A stretch of 64,000 bases of DNA, taken from NCBI GenBank assembly GCA_005881885.1, contig VBDX01000128.1:36072-100071 (forward strand), read 5' to 3'. Positions 14,936 through 24,744 of the stretch are shown piece by piece. The notes under the pieces were generated by a model. That model saw only the letters and a list, made by a program, of their open reading frames with translations, made no database searches and was not told where the DNA came from. The DNA comes from Chloroflexota bacterium (GTDB taxonomy: Bacteria > Chloroflexota > Limnocylindria > P2-11E). A program made the translations under genes and the position numbers. The number at the start of each line of letters is the position of its first letter. Positions within the stretch are counted from its first letter, which is position 1.

Positions 14936-16590
14936 CGCGTCGCGGACGCCGTGCCCGCGCGCGCCAGCGGGAGCGTGAAGGCGAAGACCGCGCCCCCGCC
15001 CGGCGCATCCTCGAGCCAGAGATCACCGCCTTGGCCCTCGACGACTCGACGCGCGGCGAAGAGGCCGATGCCCGATCCGGCAATGTCGTCGTGGGCGACG
15101 CCGCGTGCGTACGGCTCGAAGATGCGTGCGCGGTCCTGCGGCGGCACTCCGGGCCCTTCGTCCCGCACGCGCACGATCGCGCGGTCGTCGGCGCCCTCGA
15201 TGCGCACCGCGATGCGTGTCCCCTCGGGCGCGTACTTCGTCGCGTTGTGTACGAGGCCGGCGACGACCTCCGCCGTGCGGCGCTTGTCGCCGCGGACGAA
15301 CAGCGGCTGGCCGGCACGCGGACCGGTCAGCTTGTGGCGCCGCGCCATCGGCGCGACCTCTTTCAGGGCGACGGCGACCGTTGCGCGCAGATCGAAGCGC
15401 GCGCGGCGCAGCGAAAGCTCCGGACGATCGGTGCGAACGCCGGCGAGGATGCGGTCGACGAGATGATCGAGACGCTCGACCTGCGCCGTCGCCTCCGAGA
15501 CCGGCAGCTTCGTCTTCTTCATCCCGTTCTTGTCAGCGAGGAGCTCGAGGTAGCCGCGGATGACCGAGAGCGGTGTCCGCAGATCGTGCGTGACGACGGC
15601 GACGAAGTCGGCGCGCGCGCGCTCGAGCTCGCGTAGGCTCTCGGTGGTTTTGCGCTCGAGCGCGTAGAGCGACGCCTTGTCGATCGCGAGCGCGGCCTGA
15701 TTGGCGAGCGCGCCGACGAAGCGGACCTCCTCCTCGAGAAACTCCTTGTAGTCGGGCACCTGCAATACCACCGCGCCGAGGAGCCGGTCGTTCGCTATGA
15801 GCGGCATCGCGATGTGATCGAACGCGACGATCGGCCGGCGCTCGGCGATCGCACGGTGGGCGGCGTGCGTCGCGGTGCGCTGCAGCTCACCCGAGCGCGA
15901 GCGCTCGCGGTCCTCGCCCTCCTCGCGGAGGAGGATCGCGCCCGACGCGCCAGGGTAGACGCGCACCAAGCGGTCGACGACCAGGGAGAGCACCTCGTCG
16001 AGATCGAGCGTCGATGTCAACACATTGGAGACCTCGAAGAGTGCGGAGACCTCACGGAGCTTGCGATCCGACTCGCGCTGGAGACGACCCTTCTCGATGA
16101 TCCCGGCGACCTGGTTCGCGATCGTCTGCAGGAAGTCGATCTCTTCGCGCCCGAAATCGCGCGGCTCGACGGTCTGCACGTTCATCACCCCGATGACTTC
16201 GTCGCGCGCGACGACCGGGACTGAGAGCATCGACACAAAGCGCTTCTCGTCCACCTCCGGGACCCACTTCCAGCGCGGCTCGGCGCGCACATCACGTGCG
16301 GCGAGAGGCACGCGCGCGTTCGCGACCCACCCGACGATGCCCTCGCCGAGTCTCAGCGCGGCGCGTCCGATGCCTCCGCGATTCAGTCCATTCGTCGCGA
16401 CGAGCCGCAACACGCCTTCGGGTTTCTCGAGGAGATACAGAGATGACACTTCGGCGCCCATCGCGTCGGTGGTGCGGCCGATAACGATGCGGAGCATCTC
16501 GTCCCAGTCCCGCGCGGAGGCGGCGAGCTGGGTGACCTCGTGAAGGAACGAGAGCTCACGAAGCTTTCGCTCCGGATCGGATGCGGTCAT
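14932..16590 (-). CDS. Cytoplasmic sensor histidine kinase with two GAF domains
   Basis: 552 aa, no membrane segments. Two GAF domains (about residues 25-165 and 185-320) precede the HisKA domain with H-box FVAVVTHDLRTPLSVIRGYL. The catalytic ATPase follows, with N-box HNATKYAPEGT, G1 RDEGPGVPP and G2 GSGIGLFAARRVV. The GAF pair would sense an intracellular ligand or redox/light state; GAF 1 contains VGWVANARVPLAARDV, common in phytochrome-like and NreB-like sensors. First gene of a two-gene operon with the response regulator. Confidence 0.93.
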   Translation of the reverse strand: MTASDPERKLRELSFLHEVTQLAASARDWDEMLRIVIGRTTDAMGAEVSSLYLLEKPEGVLRLVATNGLNRGGIGRAALRLGEGIVGWVANARVPLAARDVRAEPRWKWVPEVDEKRFVSMLSVPVVARDEVIGVMNVQTVEPRDFGREEIDFLQTIANQVAGIIEKGRLQRESDRKLREVSALFEVSNVLTSTLDLDEVLSLVVDRLVRVYPGASGAILLREEGEDRERSRSGELQRTATHAAHRAIAERRPIVAFDHIAMPLIANDRLLGAVVLQVPDYKEFLEEEVRFVGALANQAALAIDKASLYALERKTTESLRELERARADFVAVVTHDLRTPLSVIRGYLELLADKNGMKKTKLPVSEATAQVERLDHLVDRILAGVRTDRPELSLRRARFDLRATVAVALKEVAPMARRHKLTGPRAGQPLFVRGDKRRTAEVVAGLVHNATKYAPEGTRIAVRIEGADDRAIVRVRDEGPGVPPQDRARIFEPYARGVAHDDIAGSGIGLFAARRVVEGQGGDLWLEDAPGGGAVFAFTLPLARAGTASATR

Positions 16591-16620
16591 CGGTGAATTC
16601 TAGAAATAGACTCACAACCA

Positions 16621-17550
16621 ATGAAGACGGTGCTGCGAACCGACAAGCTGACCAAGCGGTTCGGCGAGCTCGTCGCGGTGGACCGCATCGATCTCGAGGT
16701 CTGCGAGGGAGAAGTGTTCGGCTTCCTGGGGCCCAACGGCGCTGGGAAGACCACCACGCTGCGACTGCTCTGTGCCCTGATCGGGCCCACCTCAGGCTCC
16801 GCCGAAGTCGCCGGATTCCGGCTCGGCCGCGACGATCCGAAGATCCGCGCGAGCGTCGGCATCCTCACCGAGCAGCCGGGTCTGTACGAGCGCCAGTCGG
16901 CCTGGGAGAACCTCGTCTTCTACGCCACCCTCTATGGCCTCACGACCGCGGAGGCCGGCTCACAGGCCGAGCGATACCTCCGGCTCATGGGCCTCTGGGA
17001 GCGCCGCACCGAGCCCGTCGCCACATTCTCACGCGGCATGAAGCAGAAAATGGCCATCGCGCGAGCGGCGCTGCACGAGCCGCGACTCCTCTTCCTCGAC
17101 GAGCCGACCACCGGTCTCGACCCTGACGCGGCGAAGACCGTCCGCGAATTCATCGTGCAGCTTCGCGGCGAAGGGCGCACGGTCTTCCTTTGTACGCACA
17201 ACCTCGACGAGGCCGATCGCCTCTGCGACCGCATCGCCTTCTTCCGTCGGAACGTCATCCGCATCGCCGATCCCGACGAGCTTCGCGCGGAGCTCTACGG
17301 CCGCGCGACCGAGATCCGCCTCATGCCGGCCCCCCGTCCCGAAGACCTGGCGCGGGTGAGGGCCGTGCCCGGCGTCCGTGAAGCGCGCTTCGAGAATGGC
17401 TCGATCGTCGTGGCCTCCGCCGATCCTCTCCATACGAATCCCCTGCTGATCCGCGCGCTCGTCGAAGGCGGAGCACAGATCGCGTTCGTCACGGAGCGCA
17501 AGGCGCATCTCGAGGACGTCTATTTGAAGATCGTGGAGCCGATCGAATGA
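16621..17550 (+). CDS. ABC-2-type exporter ATPase
   Basis: 309 aa. Walker A GPNGAGKTT (about residues 40-48), Q-loop TEQPGLY, signature FSRGMKQK, Walker B LLFLDEPTTGLDP and H-loop CTHNLDEADRLCD are all present. The C-terminal about 85 residues are the regulatory extension of drug or polysaccharide exporters of the CcmA type. It is transcribed divergently from the histidine kinase gene and overlaps the permease gene by 4 nt (ATGA). Substrate unknown. Confidence 0.93.
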   Translation: MKTVLRTDKLTKRFGELVAVDRIDLEVCEGEVFGFLGPNGAGKTTTLRLLCALIGPTSGSAEVAGFRLGRDDPKIRASVGILTEQPGLYERQSAWENLVFYATLYGLTTAEAGSQAERYLRLMGLWERRTEPVATFSRGMKQKMAIARAALHEPRLLFLDEPTTGLDPDAAKTVREFIVQLRGEGRTVFLCTHNLDEADRLCDRIAFFRRNVIRIADPDELRAELYGRATEIRLMPAPRPEDLARVRAVPGVREARFENGSIVVASADPLHTNPLLIRALVEGGAQIAFVTERKAHLEDVYLKIVEPIE

Positions 17551-18362
17551 CCGCGATCGTCGCCGCGAGCCCCGCGCGACCGACGCTCGTGCGCGCGGTC
17601 TGCGTCCGCGAGTGGCGCGAGGCGCTCAGCAACAAGCTGCTCGTCGGCATGACGCTCCTTCCGCCGGTGGTGATCCTCGCGACCGGCGTGCTGGCCGTGG
17701 CGGCCGCCGCGATCAACCCGCCCAGCGAGCACGACGTGCAGGCGCTGTACGCCGCCGCGCCCGCCGCCGCTGGCCTCGACCCGAAGGAGGCGGTGCAGGG
17801 CTTCATCGCGACGTACTTCCTCATCCTGTTCATGCTCATTCCCACCGTCGTGCCGCTCACGATGGCCATCTACTCGGTCATCGGCGAGAAGAGCGCGCGC
17901 ACGCTCGAGCCGCTCCTCGCGACGCCCGTCGGCGTCGGCGATCTCCTCTTCGCGAAGAGCCTCGCCTCCACCGTGCCGAGCGTCCTCGTCACCTGGATCG
18001 CGTACGCGATCTACCTCGGATCGGTCATCGCACTCGGCTCCCGAGCGGCTCAGAACGCGGTCACCGCACCGCGCTGGATCCTCGCGATCGTCGTGATGGT
18101 GCCGCTGCTCACGCTCCTCTCGGTGAACCTCGGGATCCTCATCTCCACGCGGGTGAACGACGTGCGCGTCGCGCAGCAGATCGGCGGCCTCGTCGTCGTG
18201 CCGGTCGTGGCGCTCGGGATCGCGCAGGTGACCGGTCGCGTCGTGCTCGACAATGGCGCCTTCCTGCAGATGTCGGCGTTCCTCATCGTGGTCGACGTCG
18301 CGGTCTTCTGGCTGGCGAAGGTCGCGTTCCAGCGCGAGAACATACTCGTGCGCTGGAGGTGA
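17547..18362 (+). CDS. ABC-2-type exporter permease
   Basis: 271 aa with about six membrane helices. It contains the segment VIGEKSARTLEPLLATPVGVGDLLFAKSLA, characteristic of ABC-2 permeases of the NatB/YhaP kind. Translationally coupled to the ATPase by ATGA overlap. The substrate could be a drug, sodium or a lipid-linked compound; the sequence does not tell. Confidence 0.88.
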   Translation: MTAIVAASPARPTLVRAVCVREWREALSNKLLVGMTLLPPVVILATGVLAVAAAAINPPSEHDVQALYAAAPAAAGLDPKEAVQGFIATYFLILFMLIPTVVPLTMAIYSVIGEKSARTLEPLLATPVGVGDLLFAKSLASTVPSVLVTWIAYAIYLGSVIALGSRAAQNAVTAPRWILAIVVMVPLLTLLSVNLGILISTRVNDVRVAQQIGGLVVVPVVALGIAQVTGRVVLDNGAFLQMSAFLIVVDVAVFWLAKVAFQRENILVRWR

Positions 18363-18368
18363 GCACGA

Positions 18369-18644
18369 TTGGCCGAGTACAGGTGCTCCTTCTGCGGCAA
18401 ACGCCAGGATCAGGTCCGGAAGCTCATCGCCGGCGGAGGCCGCCCCGGCACCTTCATCTGCGATGAGTGCGTTCGCCTCTGCAACGAGATCCTCGATGAC
18501 GAGGGACCGCTGGCGACGTCGCGCGAGCTCCCGCCATCGAAGCCAAGGCGACGCTGGCCGTGGCAGCTCGCTCGCGGCATCGCGCGGACGCTGACCACCG
18601 TCGGCGGCAAGCCTTCGCTGGAGTCGTGGCAGCCGCCGCGCTGA
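18369..18644 (+). CDS. Free-standing ClpX-type C4 zinc-finger protein
   Basis: 91 aa with a TTG start, only 6 nt after the permease stop. Residues 4-45 match the zinc-binding N-domain of ClpX closely: [19 protein letters not shown], then [14 protein letters not shown]. The AAA+ part of ClpX is absent; the remainder is basic and tryptophan-containing ([14 protein letters not shown]). In ClpX this domain dimerises and recruits adaptors and substrates, so a solo copy could act as an adaptor or decoy. Its coupling to an exporter operon is unexplained. Confidence 0.8.
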   Translation: MAEYRCSFCGKRQDQVRKLIAGGGRPGTFICDECVRLCNEILDDEGPLATSRELPPSKPRRRWPWQLARGIARTLTTVGGKPSLESWQPPR

Positions 18645-18650
18645 CGAGTG

Positions 18651-20327
18651 CTAGGGCGCTGGCGAGGGACTCGGCGACTTGCCGCGGAGCGGCAAAGTGA
18701 TGGGCAGCGACGGCTTCGGGATCGTGATCGTCGGGAACTCGAAGCGCGGCGAGGGCGTCGGTGTCGTGCTCTGCGAGGTCGGGATCGGACGGCCACCTTC
18801 GTCGTCGGGATAGGTTCGCGGACCTTGTATCTCGACGGTCGTGCTCACCGGCTCGCTCAGTACCGCGCTGCCGTCGCTCAGCTCATATGTGAGCCGGTAA
18901 ATCCCGAGTACGTTCGGCGCTAGGAAGGAGACGAAGAATGTCCCGGTCGCGCCCGCCTTGAGCGCGCCGACCGGGCTCGAGCCCTGCTCCACCGTGCGGT
19001 TCGTGCGCGGATCGATGACGCGCCAGCCGATCGAGAGCGGACGGTCGGTCGCGCCAGCGATCGCGGCGTAGTTCACGACCAAGAGCGACGCCTCGCTGCG
19101 GTGAAGCTGGCGCGGCATCCCGATCTGCGCCGTGACGACGTAGGGCTGATGCGCGCGCACCGTGAACTTCGCGGTCGCCGCGCCCGACGGTGCGAGCGCG
19201 TTCCCGCTAGCGTCGGTCAGCCCGATGGTCACCGTGTAGGTCCCGGGCTGCTTCGGGACGGCGACGTCGATGCTGACGTTCTGCGTCTGGTTTGGCAGGA
19301 GGGCCGGAAGCGTCTGCGGTTGGGCCGAGCTCGTCAGCAGCTGGCCCTGGCTGTTACGGAGCTCCCAGATGAGGCCGACCGAACCCGGGCCGCTCGCGGT
19401 CCACGCGCGCGTGCCGACATTCGTGATCGGCACGATGACGCGCGACTGTGTGCCGACATCCACAGCGATCGCGTTCTTCGCGACCTGGTATCGCGCGTTC
19501 GCCGATGGCTCGAGGATCGCGCTGTACACGGAGGCGCCGACCGATGAGATGAAGTTGTCCGCATCCTCGTCGAGCGCGTCCCAAGTCATCGCGACGACGA
19601 CGCGCGGGCCGCTCTTCGTGTAGATGATCCCGGCGTCGTGCGTTGCGCCCACGAGATTGCCGGTCTTGTGTGCTACGACGACCCCTGCGGGTAGCTGCGC
19701 GGGGAGGCGGTTGTTGATCTGCTGGCGCTCGAGCCGGGCGAGCATCCGGTCCGACGCGGCCGGCGAGATGAGCTGGCGCCTGGCGAGGAGCGTGAAGAAC
19801 ATTCCGACCGCGCGCGGTGTCGCCCAGTGGTCCTCGCTCTCATCAAGCGCGACGTGGAAGTCGGCGATCCCAGCCTTCTGGAGCGTCACGTCGACGTTCG
19901 CTCCGCCCAGGATGTGCCAGAGCGCCAGCGCCGCGCCATTGTCGGAGATCGTGATCATCGCCTCGAGCGCCTCGTCCAGCGTGAGCTGGGTGCCCGCCTC
20001 CTCGAACGAGCCGTCGGCGGTGACGTCCTCTGGCTGGATGACGACCTGGTCGTTGTAGTGGAGCTGGCCGGCGTCGACGCGGCGCTCGGCTTCGGCAAGG
20101 ACGCCGAGCTTGTAGAGCGAGGCCGCGATCACCTGTTCGTCAGGGTCGTGCATGAAGAGCGGTGTCGGAACGTTCGGATCGCTGACCCAGATACCAGCGC
20201 CACCGGGAAAGGACGCGACCAGGCCGTCGAGCTGACGGATCAGGTCGGCCGTACTCGCCTCTGCGCGGACGGGCGCGACGAGGCCGAGAACCAGGCAGAC
20301 CGCCAGCGTGAAACCGACCCCGCGCAT
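18651..20327 (-). CDS. Secreted class A beta-lactamase-like serine hydrolase with Ig-like tail
   Basis: 558 aa from ATG 20327, with a signal peptide ending near AEAS (residue 25). The catalytic motifs of serine beta-lactamase/PBP-like enzymes are in order: SxxK as AASLYKLG (about residue 76), SDN as TISDNGAAL (about 132) and KTG as VAHKTGNLVG (about 220). Residues from about 300 contain two Ig-like or CARDB-like beta domains, and the C-terminus is proline/serine-rich. It could be a beta-lactamase or a cell-wall D-Ala peptidase; the long tail favours a wall-associated role. Confidence 0.8.
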   Translation of the reverse strand: MRGVGFTLAVCLVLGLVAPVRAEASTADLIRQLDGLVASFPGGAGIWVSDPNVPTPLFMHDPDEQVIAASLYKLGVLAEAERRVDAGQLHYNDQVVIQPEDVTADGSFEEAGTQLTLDEALEAMITISDNGAALALWHILGGANVDVTLQKAGIADFHVALDESEDHWATPRAVGMFFTLLARRQLISPAASDRMLARLERQQINNRLPAQLPAGVVVAHKTGNLVGATHDAGIIYTKSGPRVVVAMTWDALDEDADNFISSVGASVYSAILEPSANARYQVAKNAIAVDVGTQSRVIVPITNVGTRAWTASGPGSVGLIWELRNSQGQLLTSSAQPQTLPALLPNQTQNVSIDVAVPKQPGTYTVTIGLTDASGNALAPSGAATAKFTVRAHQPYVVTAQIGMPRQLHRSEASLLVVNYAAIAGATDRPLSIGWRVIDPRTNRTVEQGSSPVGALKAGATGTFFVSFLAPNVLGIYRLTYELSDGSAVLSEPVSTTVEIQGPRTYPDDEGGRPIPTSQSTTPTPSPRFEFPTITIPKPSLPITLPLRGKSPSPSPAP

Positions 20328-20361
20328 CCAGCAGAGGTAACGGCATCCAGCGCGCCGTGTT

Positions 20362-20832
20362 TCAGGGCTTAACCGAGTTTTGACGCGTCGCATCGTGCCC
20401 GAGCCGGAGCATTTCGCGGTAGCCAGCCGGTGTCTCGTCTTCGTAGCCCACAAGGTGCAGGGCGCCGTGTGCGGCCAGGAAGGCGACCTCCGACTCGAGC
20501 GGTCGGCGGCGCCGCTTGGCCTGCCGCCGGGCTTGGGACGGGCTGATGAGGATGTCCCCGAGCCGAAGCACGCCGTCGGGGTCTTCGTCCAGGTGCGGCC
20601 TCGCCTCGGCGCCGCGGACCCCGCGCGGCAGCCGCTGGCCGAAGGAAAGCACGTCGGTCGTCCGGTCAATCCGGCGGTGCCTGCGGTTGAGCTCGCGCAT
20701 CTGGGCGTCGTCGACGAACGCGAGGGCGACCTCGCTCTCGCGCGGAAGTCGCAGCGGACGGAGCGCGGCCCGGATGACTCGGCGGACCGGGGCGAGGTCG
20801 CAGGGCGCCTCGCCGGCGACGGCGATGCGCAC
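20362..20832 (-). CDS. ybeY: YbeY-family endoribonuclease
   Basis: 156 aa. YbeY matures 16S rRNA 3' ends and takes part in ribosome quality control. The family core is visible (ELNRRHRRIDRTTDVLSF and HGALHLVGYEDET). The usual zinc triad motif HGxLHLxGYDH here ends GYED, so the third histidine ligand is replaced by aspartate or glutamate. It is the last gene of the rpsU-yqeY-phoH-pgpH-ybeY block, 7 nt after pgpH, which supports the assignment. Confidence 0.9.
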   Translation of the reverse strand: MRIAVAGEAPCDLAPVRRVIRAALRPLRLPRESEVALAFVDDAQMRELNRRHRRIDRTTDVLSFGQRLPRGVRGAEARPHLDEDPDGVLRLGDILISPSQARRQAKRRRRPLESEVAFLAAHGALHLVGYEDETPAGYREMLRLGHDATRQNSVKP

Positions 20833-20839
20833 CGCGCTC

Positions 20840-22939
20840 TTAGCCGCTCGCCGCGGGCTTGATGCGAGTGATGCGGTCTTCGGGGTACGGGATGCGCTCG
20901 TGGTACACGCCGAGGAGCAGCTCGCAGAACGCGTCCTTGGTCTTCTGCACGTCGCGGAAGGTCAGGTCGCATTCGTCGAGCTGTCCGTCCGCGACGCGCT
21001 CGTCGATGATCCGCTCGACCATGCTGCGGATCGTCTCGGGGTTCTTTTCGGACAGCGATCGCACCGAGGCCTCGGTGCCGTCGGCGAGCATGACGATGCC
21101 GGCCTCTTTGCTGCGGGGGCGCGGGCCGGGATAGCGGAAGGAGCGCTCGTCGGGCGCCTGGCCGCGCTGCTGCGCGAGTTGGAAGAAGTACTTCACGACG
21201 CTCGTGCCGTGGTGCCCCGGGATCATTTCGCGGATCTGCGCGGGCAGGTGGTAGCGGTCGGCGAGCGCGAGGCCGTCCTTGATGTGCGCCGCGACGATCC
21301 CCGCCGACACGAGCGGGTCGAGCTCGTCGTGCGGATTCCCACCAGTCTGGTTCTCGATGAACGCGGTGGGGTTCCGCATCTTCCCGATGTCGTGGTAGTA
21401 GGCCCCCACTCTGGCAACGAGCGGATCCGCACCGATCACCTCCGCGGCGCGCTCGGCGAGGTTCCCGACGAGCAGCGAGTGATGGTAGGTGCCGGGGGTC
21501 CGCAGCAGGAGCTGACGCAGCAGCGGATGGTTCGGGTCGCTCAGCTCGCGAAGCTCGAACACCGTGGGAATACGGAAGACATGCCCGAGGATCGCCATGC
21601 CGGCGAAGGCGAGGAGGCCCGAGCCGAGACCGCTCACCAGGGCGCCGCCCAGTAGCTGCGCGACGCCGAGGGGGTCCTCCGCGCGGCCGACGAGGACGAA
21701 GGCGATGATGACACCCGCGGCCCCCGTCGCGACGGCGACGGCGCCCACGGCGAACTCGCGCGCGGTCGTCGCGCGGTGGACCGCGGCCATGCCGAGGAGC
21801 GCCGGCACGAGCACGTAGGCGACGAGCTCGACCTGGCTGGACATGATCCCGACGTGGAGCGCGCCCGCGATCTGTGTCGCGAGCGCGGTCCGCCCGCCGA
21901 CCAGGACGGTGAGCATCATCGCGATCGCCGCGAACGGCGCGTAGTAGACGGCCACGGTGTGGGTCGGGACGAGCGTGCGACCCGCCGCGGTGAGCACCAG
22001 GAGCGAGACGACGACGAGGATCATCTTGCGATCGTCGAGCCAGGCCTCGGTCGCGTAGCGCTCGATGAACAGGGCAAGGACGCCCGCGATGAGGGCCGCC
22101 CAGAGGAGCAGCCCGATGGCGCCGCGCCAGTCCGCTCCTTCATTGGCGAGGCCGAGGGCCCGAAGCTTTTCCACCTCGAGCTTGTTGACGACCTCGTCCG
22201 TCCTCACGATGGCCTCGCCGGCTGTCACCTGGACCTGCACCGGCGTCACGGCGTTGCGCGCGTCCTGCTGCGCGAGGTTCGTCGCGAGCTGGTCAACCTT
22301 GACGTTGGCGTCGAGGTTCTGCTTGACGATCTCGGTGCCGGCGCGCTTCTGCCGGTCGGTCCATCCGGAAGGCAGCGCCTTCACGGCGTCGGCCTTGACC
22401 GCATCGAGCTGCTCGGCCCGAATGCCTTGCGCGTAGAACGACCGGAGCGCGCTGTCCAGCGTGGACGCCACCTGGTCCCACTCCGGTTGCGTCATGTCAA
22501 CGATGTCCGTGGCGATCGCCGTCGTCAGCGCGACATCCGGCAAGCGCGTGAGCGCGGTGATCTTCTGGTCGCGCGTCTGCGCGGCCTCGGTGCGGATGCG
22601 TCCGATCGCGGCCACGGAGCCTTGCAGCCGCGTGCTCGCGCTGACGAGGATCGCGGGATCCGTGGTGTACTGCTTCTGCACCGCCCCGGCGACCCTCTCG
22701 CGCTCGGCATCCGTGAGGGACTCCGAGACGAACGAGACGCTCCGTGGCGCGCGGATCGCGCCCTTCGCCACCTCGCCAACGCTGTACGTCACCGTGGCGG
22801 GCGGCGCGAGAAGCAGCGCGATCGCGGTGAGGATGCCGGCGATGACCACGAACGCGCCTGCGCGGGCGCGTGGGTCGGTGCGCACGGCAGTGCGCAGGCG
22901 CGCAAGGCGCGGGTCCCCGGCCCGGATACGACGGATCAC
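20840..22939 (-). CDS. pgpH: PgpH-type cyclic di-AMP phosphodiesterase (7TMR-HD)
   Basis: 699 aa from a GTG that overlaps the phoH stop (GTGA). Layout: N-terminal membrane anchor near residue 30, a large extracytoplasmic 7TMR-HDED-like domain (about 50-265), seven membrane helices (about 275-470) and a C-terminal HD domain. The HD domain has [16 protein letters not shown] and [13 protein letters not shown] (HD metal site). Related proteins hydrolyse c-di-AMP. Position between phoH and ybeY is conserved in many bacteria. Confidence 0.93.
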   Translation of the reverse strand: MIRRIRAGDPRLARLRTAVRTDPRARAGAFVVIAGILTAIALLLAPPATVTYSVGEVAKGAIRAPRSVSFVSESLTDAERERVAGAVQKQYTTDPAILVSASTRLQGSVAAIGRIRTEAAQTRDQKITALTRLPDVALTTAIATDIVDMTQPEWDQVASTLDSALRSFYAQGIRAEQLDAVKADAVKALPSGWTDRQKRAGTEIVKQNLDANVKVDQLATNLAQQDARNAVTPVQVQVTAGEAIVRTDEVVNKLEVEKLRALGLANEGADWRGAIGLLLWAALIAGVLALFIERYATEAWLDDRKMILVVVSLLVLTAAGRTLVPTHTVAVYYAPFAAIAMMLTVLVGGRTALATQIAGALHVGIMSSQVELVAYVLVPALLGMAAVHRATTAREFAVGAVAVATGAAGVIIAFVLVGRAEDPLGVAQLLGGALVSGLGSGLLAFAGMAILGHVFRIPTVFELRELSDPNHPLLRQLLLRTPGTYHHSLLVGNLAERAAEVIGADPLVARVGAYYHDIGKMRNPTAFIENQTGGNPHDELDPLVSAGIVAAHIKDGLALADRYHLPAQIREMIPGHHGTSVVKYFFQLAQQRGQAPDERSFRYPGPRPRSKEAGIVMLADGTEASVRSLSEKNPETIRSMVERIIDERVADGQLDECDLTFRDVQKTKDAFCELLLGVYHERIPYPEDRITRIKPAASG

Positions 22940-23907
22940 TTCTGTGCGCCGCCCTTCTCGAAGCGATCGTACGCCCGCACGATGCGGGCGACGAGCTCGT
23001 GGCGAACGACATCGCGATCGTCGAAGTCGACCATGGCGATCCCTTCGACGCCGTCGAGAATCTCGCGGGCGAGGACCATGCCGCTGCGGTCTCCGGCGAG
23101 GTCGATCTGCGTGACGTCTCCGGTCACGACGGCCTGCGAACCGAAGCCAAGCCGAGTGAGGAACATCTTCATCTGCTGCGGCGTGGTGTTCTGCGCCTCG
23201 TCCAGGATGATGAACGCCTCGTTCAACGTCCGGCCACGCATGTACGCCAGCGGGGCGACCTCGATCTCGCCGCGCTCCTGCGCGCGGGCGAAGCGCTCGG
23301 GAGGCATGAGCTCGTAGAGCGCGTCGTACAGCGGCCGCAGGTAGGGATCGATCTTTTCTTGCAGATCGCCGGGCAGGAAGCCGAGCCGCTCCCCCGCCTC
23401 GACCGCGGGGCGCGTCAGGATGAGCCGGCTCACCTTGCGATCGCGGAGCGCGGCGACGCCCATCGCGACCGCCAGATAGCTCTTCCCGGTGCCGGCTGGT
23501 CCTTTCGCGAACACCAGGTCGTACTTGCGGATCGCATCGATGTAGCGGCGCTGGTTCTCCGACTGCGGAGCGATCCGCTTTCCGCGCACGGTCGTCGCGA
23601 CGATGTCGCGCATCTCGGCAGGGGCGACGACCGGCGCTTCCTTGGCGTCGCCGATCAGTCGCTCGAGCGCGGGCTTGCGCAGCGACTGATCGCGGCCCGA
23701 GAGCGTGCGCATCGCGCCGACGAGATCGCCGACGCGCGCGACCGCCTGCGCGTCGCCGCTGATGCGCAGCTCCGCGCCGCGCGAGACGATCTTCACGCTG
23801 AACTCGCGCTCCAAGCGATCGATGTTCGCCTCGTTGTCCCCGGTGACGAACATCATCTCGTCCGGGTCCGGGATCAGGATCGTGATCTGCGAAGGCGCCG
23901 CGGTCAT
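22936..23907 (-). CDS. phoH: PhoH-family ATPase
   Basis: 323 aa. An N-terminal KH-like region (about residues 5-60, [18 protein letters not shown]) precedes the PhoH ATPase domain with Walker [12 protein letters not shown] and Walker [17 protein letters not shown]. PhoH proteins are RNA-associated ATPases/helicases, often encoded beside ybeY. Overlaps yqeY upstream and pgpH downstream by 4 nt each, so the four genes are translationally chained. Confidence 0.95.
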   Translation of the reverse strand: MTAAPSQITILIPDPDEMMFVTGDNEANIDRLEREFSVKIVSRGAELRISGDAQAVARVGDLVGAMRTLSGRDQSLRKPALERLIGDAKEAPVVAPAEMRDIVATTVRGKRIAPQSENQRRYIDAIRKYDLVFAKGPAGTGKSYLAVAMGVAALRDRKVSRLILTRPAVEAGERLGFLPGDLQEKIDPYLRPLYDALYELMPPERFARAQERGEIEVAPLAYMRGRTLNEAFIILDEAQNTTPQQMKMFLTRLGFGSQAVVTGDVTQIDLAGDRSGMVLAREILDGVEGIAMVDFDDRDVVRHELVARIVRAYDRFEKGGAQK

Positions 23908-24443
23908 GCCGCGCCCTCCTTGAGGAGCGCACCGACCACACCGGAGACCACCTTGCCGTCGGCGCGGCCTTTCGTCTCCGCGATCACTTTTGGCATGACG
24001 AGCTTCGTGTCCTGCGGACCCTTCGCGCCCGTCTCGGCGATAACGCGGCGCGCGATCTCGCGGATCTTCGATTCGTCCAACTGCTCAGGCAGGTACGCGT
24101 TGATGAACCCCAGCTCTTTCTCCTCTTTCTCCACCAGATCGTCGCGTCCGCCTTTGCGGAACGCCTCGATCGAATCGCGCCGCATCTTCGCTTGCTTCGT
24201 CAGCACTCCTTCGACCGCGGCGTCATCGAGCTCGCTGGGCCTGTGCTGCGCGAGCCACGCCTGACGCGCGGCCTCGTCCTTGCCTTCAGCGGTCAGGCGA
24301 TCGACCGCGGCACCGAGTTGGGCCTTCTCCTCGTTCTGGATCGCGGCGAGGAGAAAGCGCACCGTGTCGCGTCGGAGGATCTCGCCTGAGCGCATGGCGG
24401 TCTTGAGGTCGCCCTCGAGCCTCTGCTTCAGTTGCGCGCCGAT
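23904..24443 (-). CDS. yqeY: YqeY/GatB-C-terminal-like protein, apparent ATC start
   Basis: 179 aa from ATC 24443. YqeY-family features are [38 protein letters not shown] and [13 protein letters not shown]. The first ATG (24395) would remove the family's first helix ([12 protein letters not shown]) and has no SD. AGGAG (24457-24453) lies 9 nt upstream of the ATC, which restores the usual N-terminus. An insertion of about 30 residues around positions 42-72 is unusual. Probably assists tRNA-dependent amidation or acts as a tRNA-binding factor; role not established. Confidence 0.82.
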   Translation of the reverse strand: MGAQLKQRLEGDLKTAMRSGEILRRDTVRFLLAAIQNEEKAQLGAAVDRLTAEGKDEAARQAWLAQHRPSELDDAAVEGVLTKQAKMRRDSIEAFRKGGRDDLVEKEEKELGFINAYLPEQLDESKIREIARRVIAETGAKGPQDTKLVMPKVIAETKGRADGKVVSGVVGALLKEGAA

Positions 24444-24475
24444 CGGGTCTTGCTCCTAGCGCCTACGGCCGCTTG

Positions 24476-24643
24476 TCACCGTTTGCGACGTTTCGCCTCT
24501 TTGCGCTTGCGGCGCGCGGCGGGGCGCTCGTAGAACTCGCGGCGGCGGGCTTCCGCGAGGATCCCGGCCTGCTGGATCTTCTTGTTGAAACGGCGAAGCG
24601 CGGCCTCAAACGACTCGCCATCACCGACGATCACTTCCGACAA
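24476..24643 (-). CDS. rpsU: Ribosomal protein bS21
   Basis: 55 aa from TTG 24643. The sequence has the bS21 pattern: [36 protein letters not shown] followed by a very basic tail. bS21 binds the small subunit near the 16S 3' end and aids initiation. The frame is open upstream through a hairpin, but that part is not bS21-like. It heads the rpsU-yqeY-phoH-pgpH-ybeY block. Confidence 0.93.
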   Translation of the reverse strand: MSEVIVGDGESFEAALRRFNKKIQQAGILAEARRREFYERPAARRKRKEAKRRKR

Positions 24644-24671
24644 TGGTTGCTGGTCACCCCGCCTTCTTTTC

Positions 24672-24697
24672 AAAGGAAACCGGCCTCCCGAGGCCGG
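24672..24697 (-). terminator. Hairpin between the HIT gene and rpsU
   Basis: A 7-bp stem CCGGCCT (24680-24686)/AGGCCGG (24691-24697) is followed on the minus strand by TTTCCTTT. It may be a weak terminator or attenuator that separates rpsU expression from the genes upstream. Confidence 0.5.
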
Positions 24698-24744
24698 ACT
24701 GTGCGAATGATAGTCGCCCACCAGGCCGGTCAATACGCGCATCT

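Noticed and set aside
20328-20972. N-terminal extension of the beta-lactamase-like gene
   Set aside because: It overlaps ybeY in another frame and has no signal-peptide or family similarity; ATG 20327 gives a normal signal peptide.
20840-23941. One continuous 1033-codon minus-strand reading frame
   Set aside because: Only the part from 22939 down is PgpH; the upstream part is arginine-rich antisense/alternate-frame sequence of phoH, which is clearly coded in another frame.
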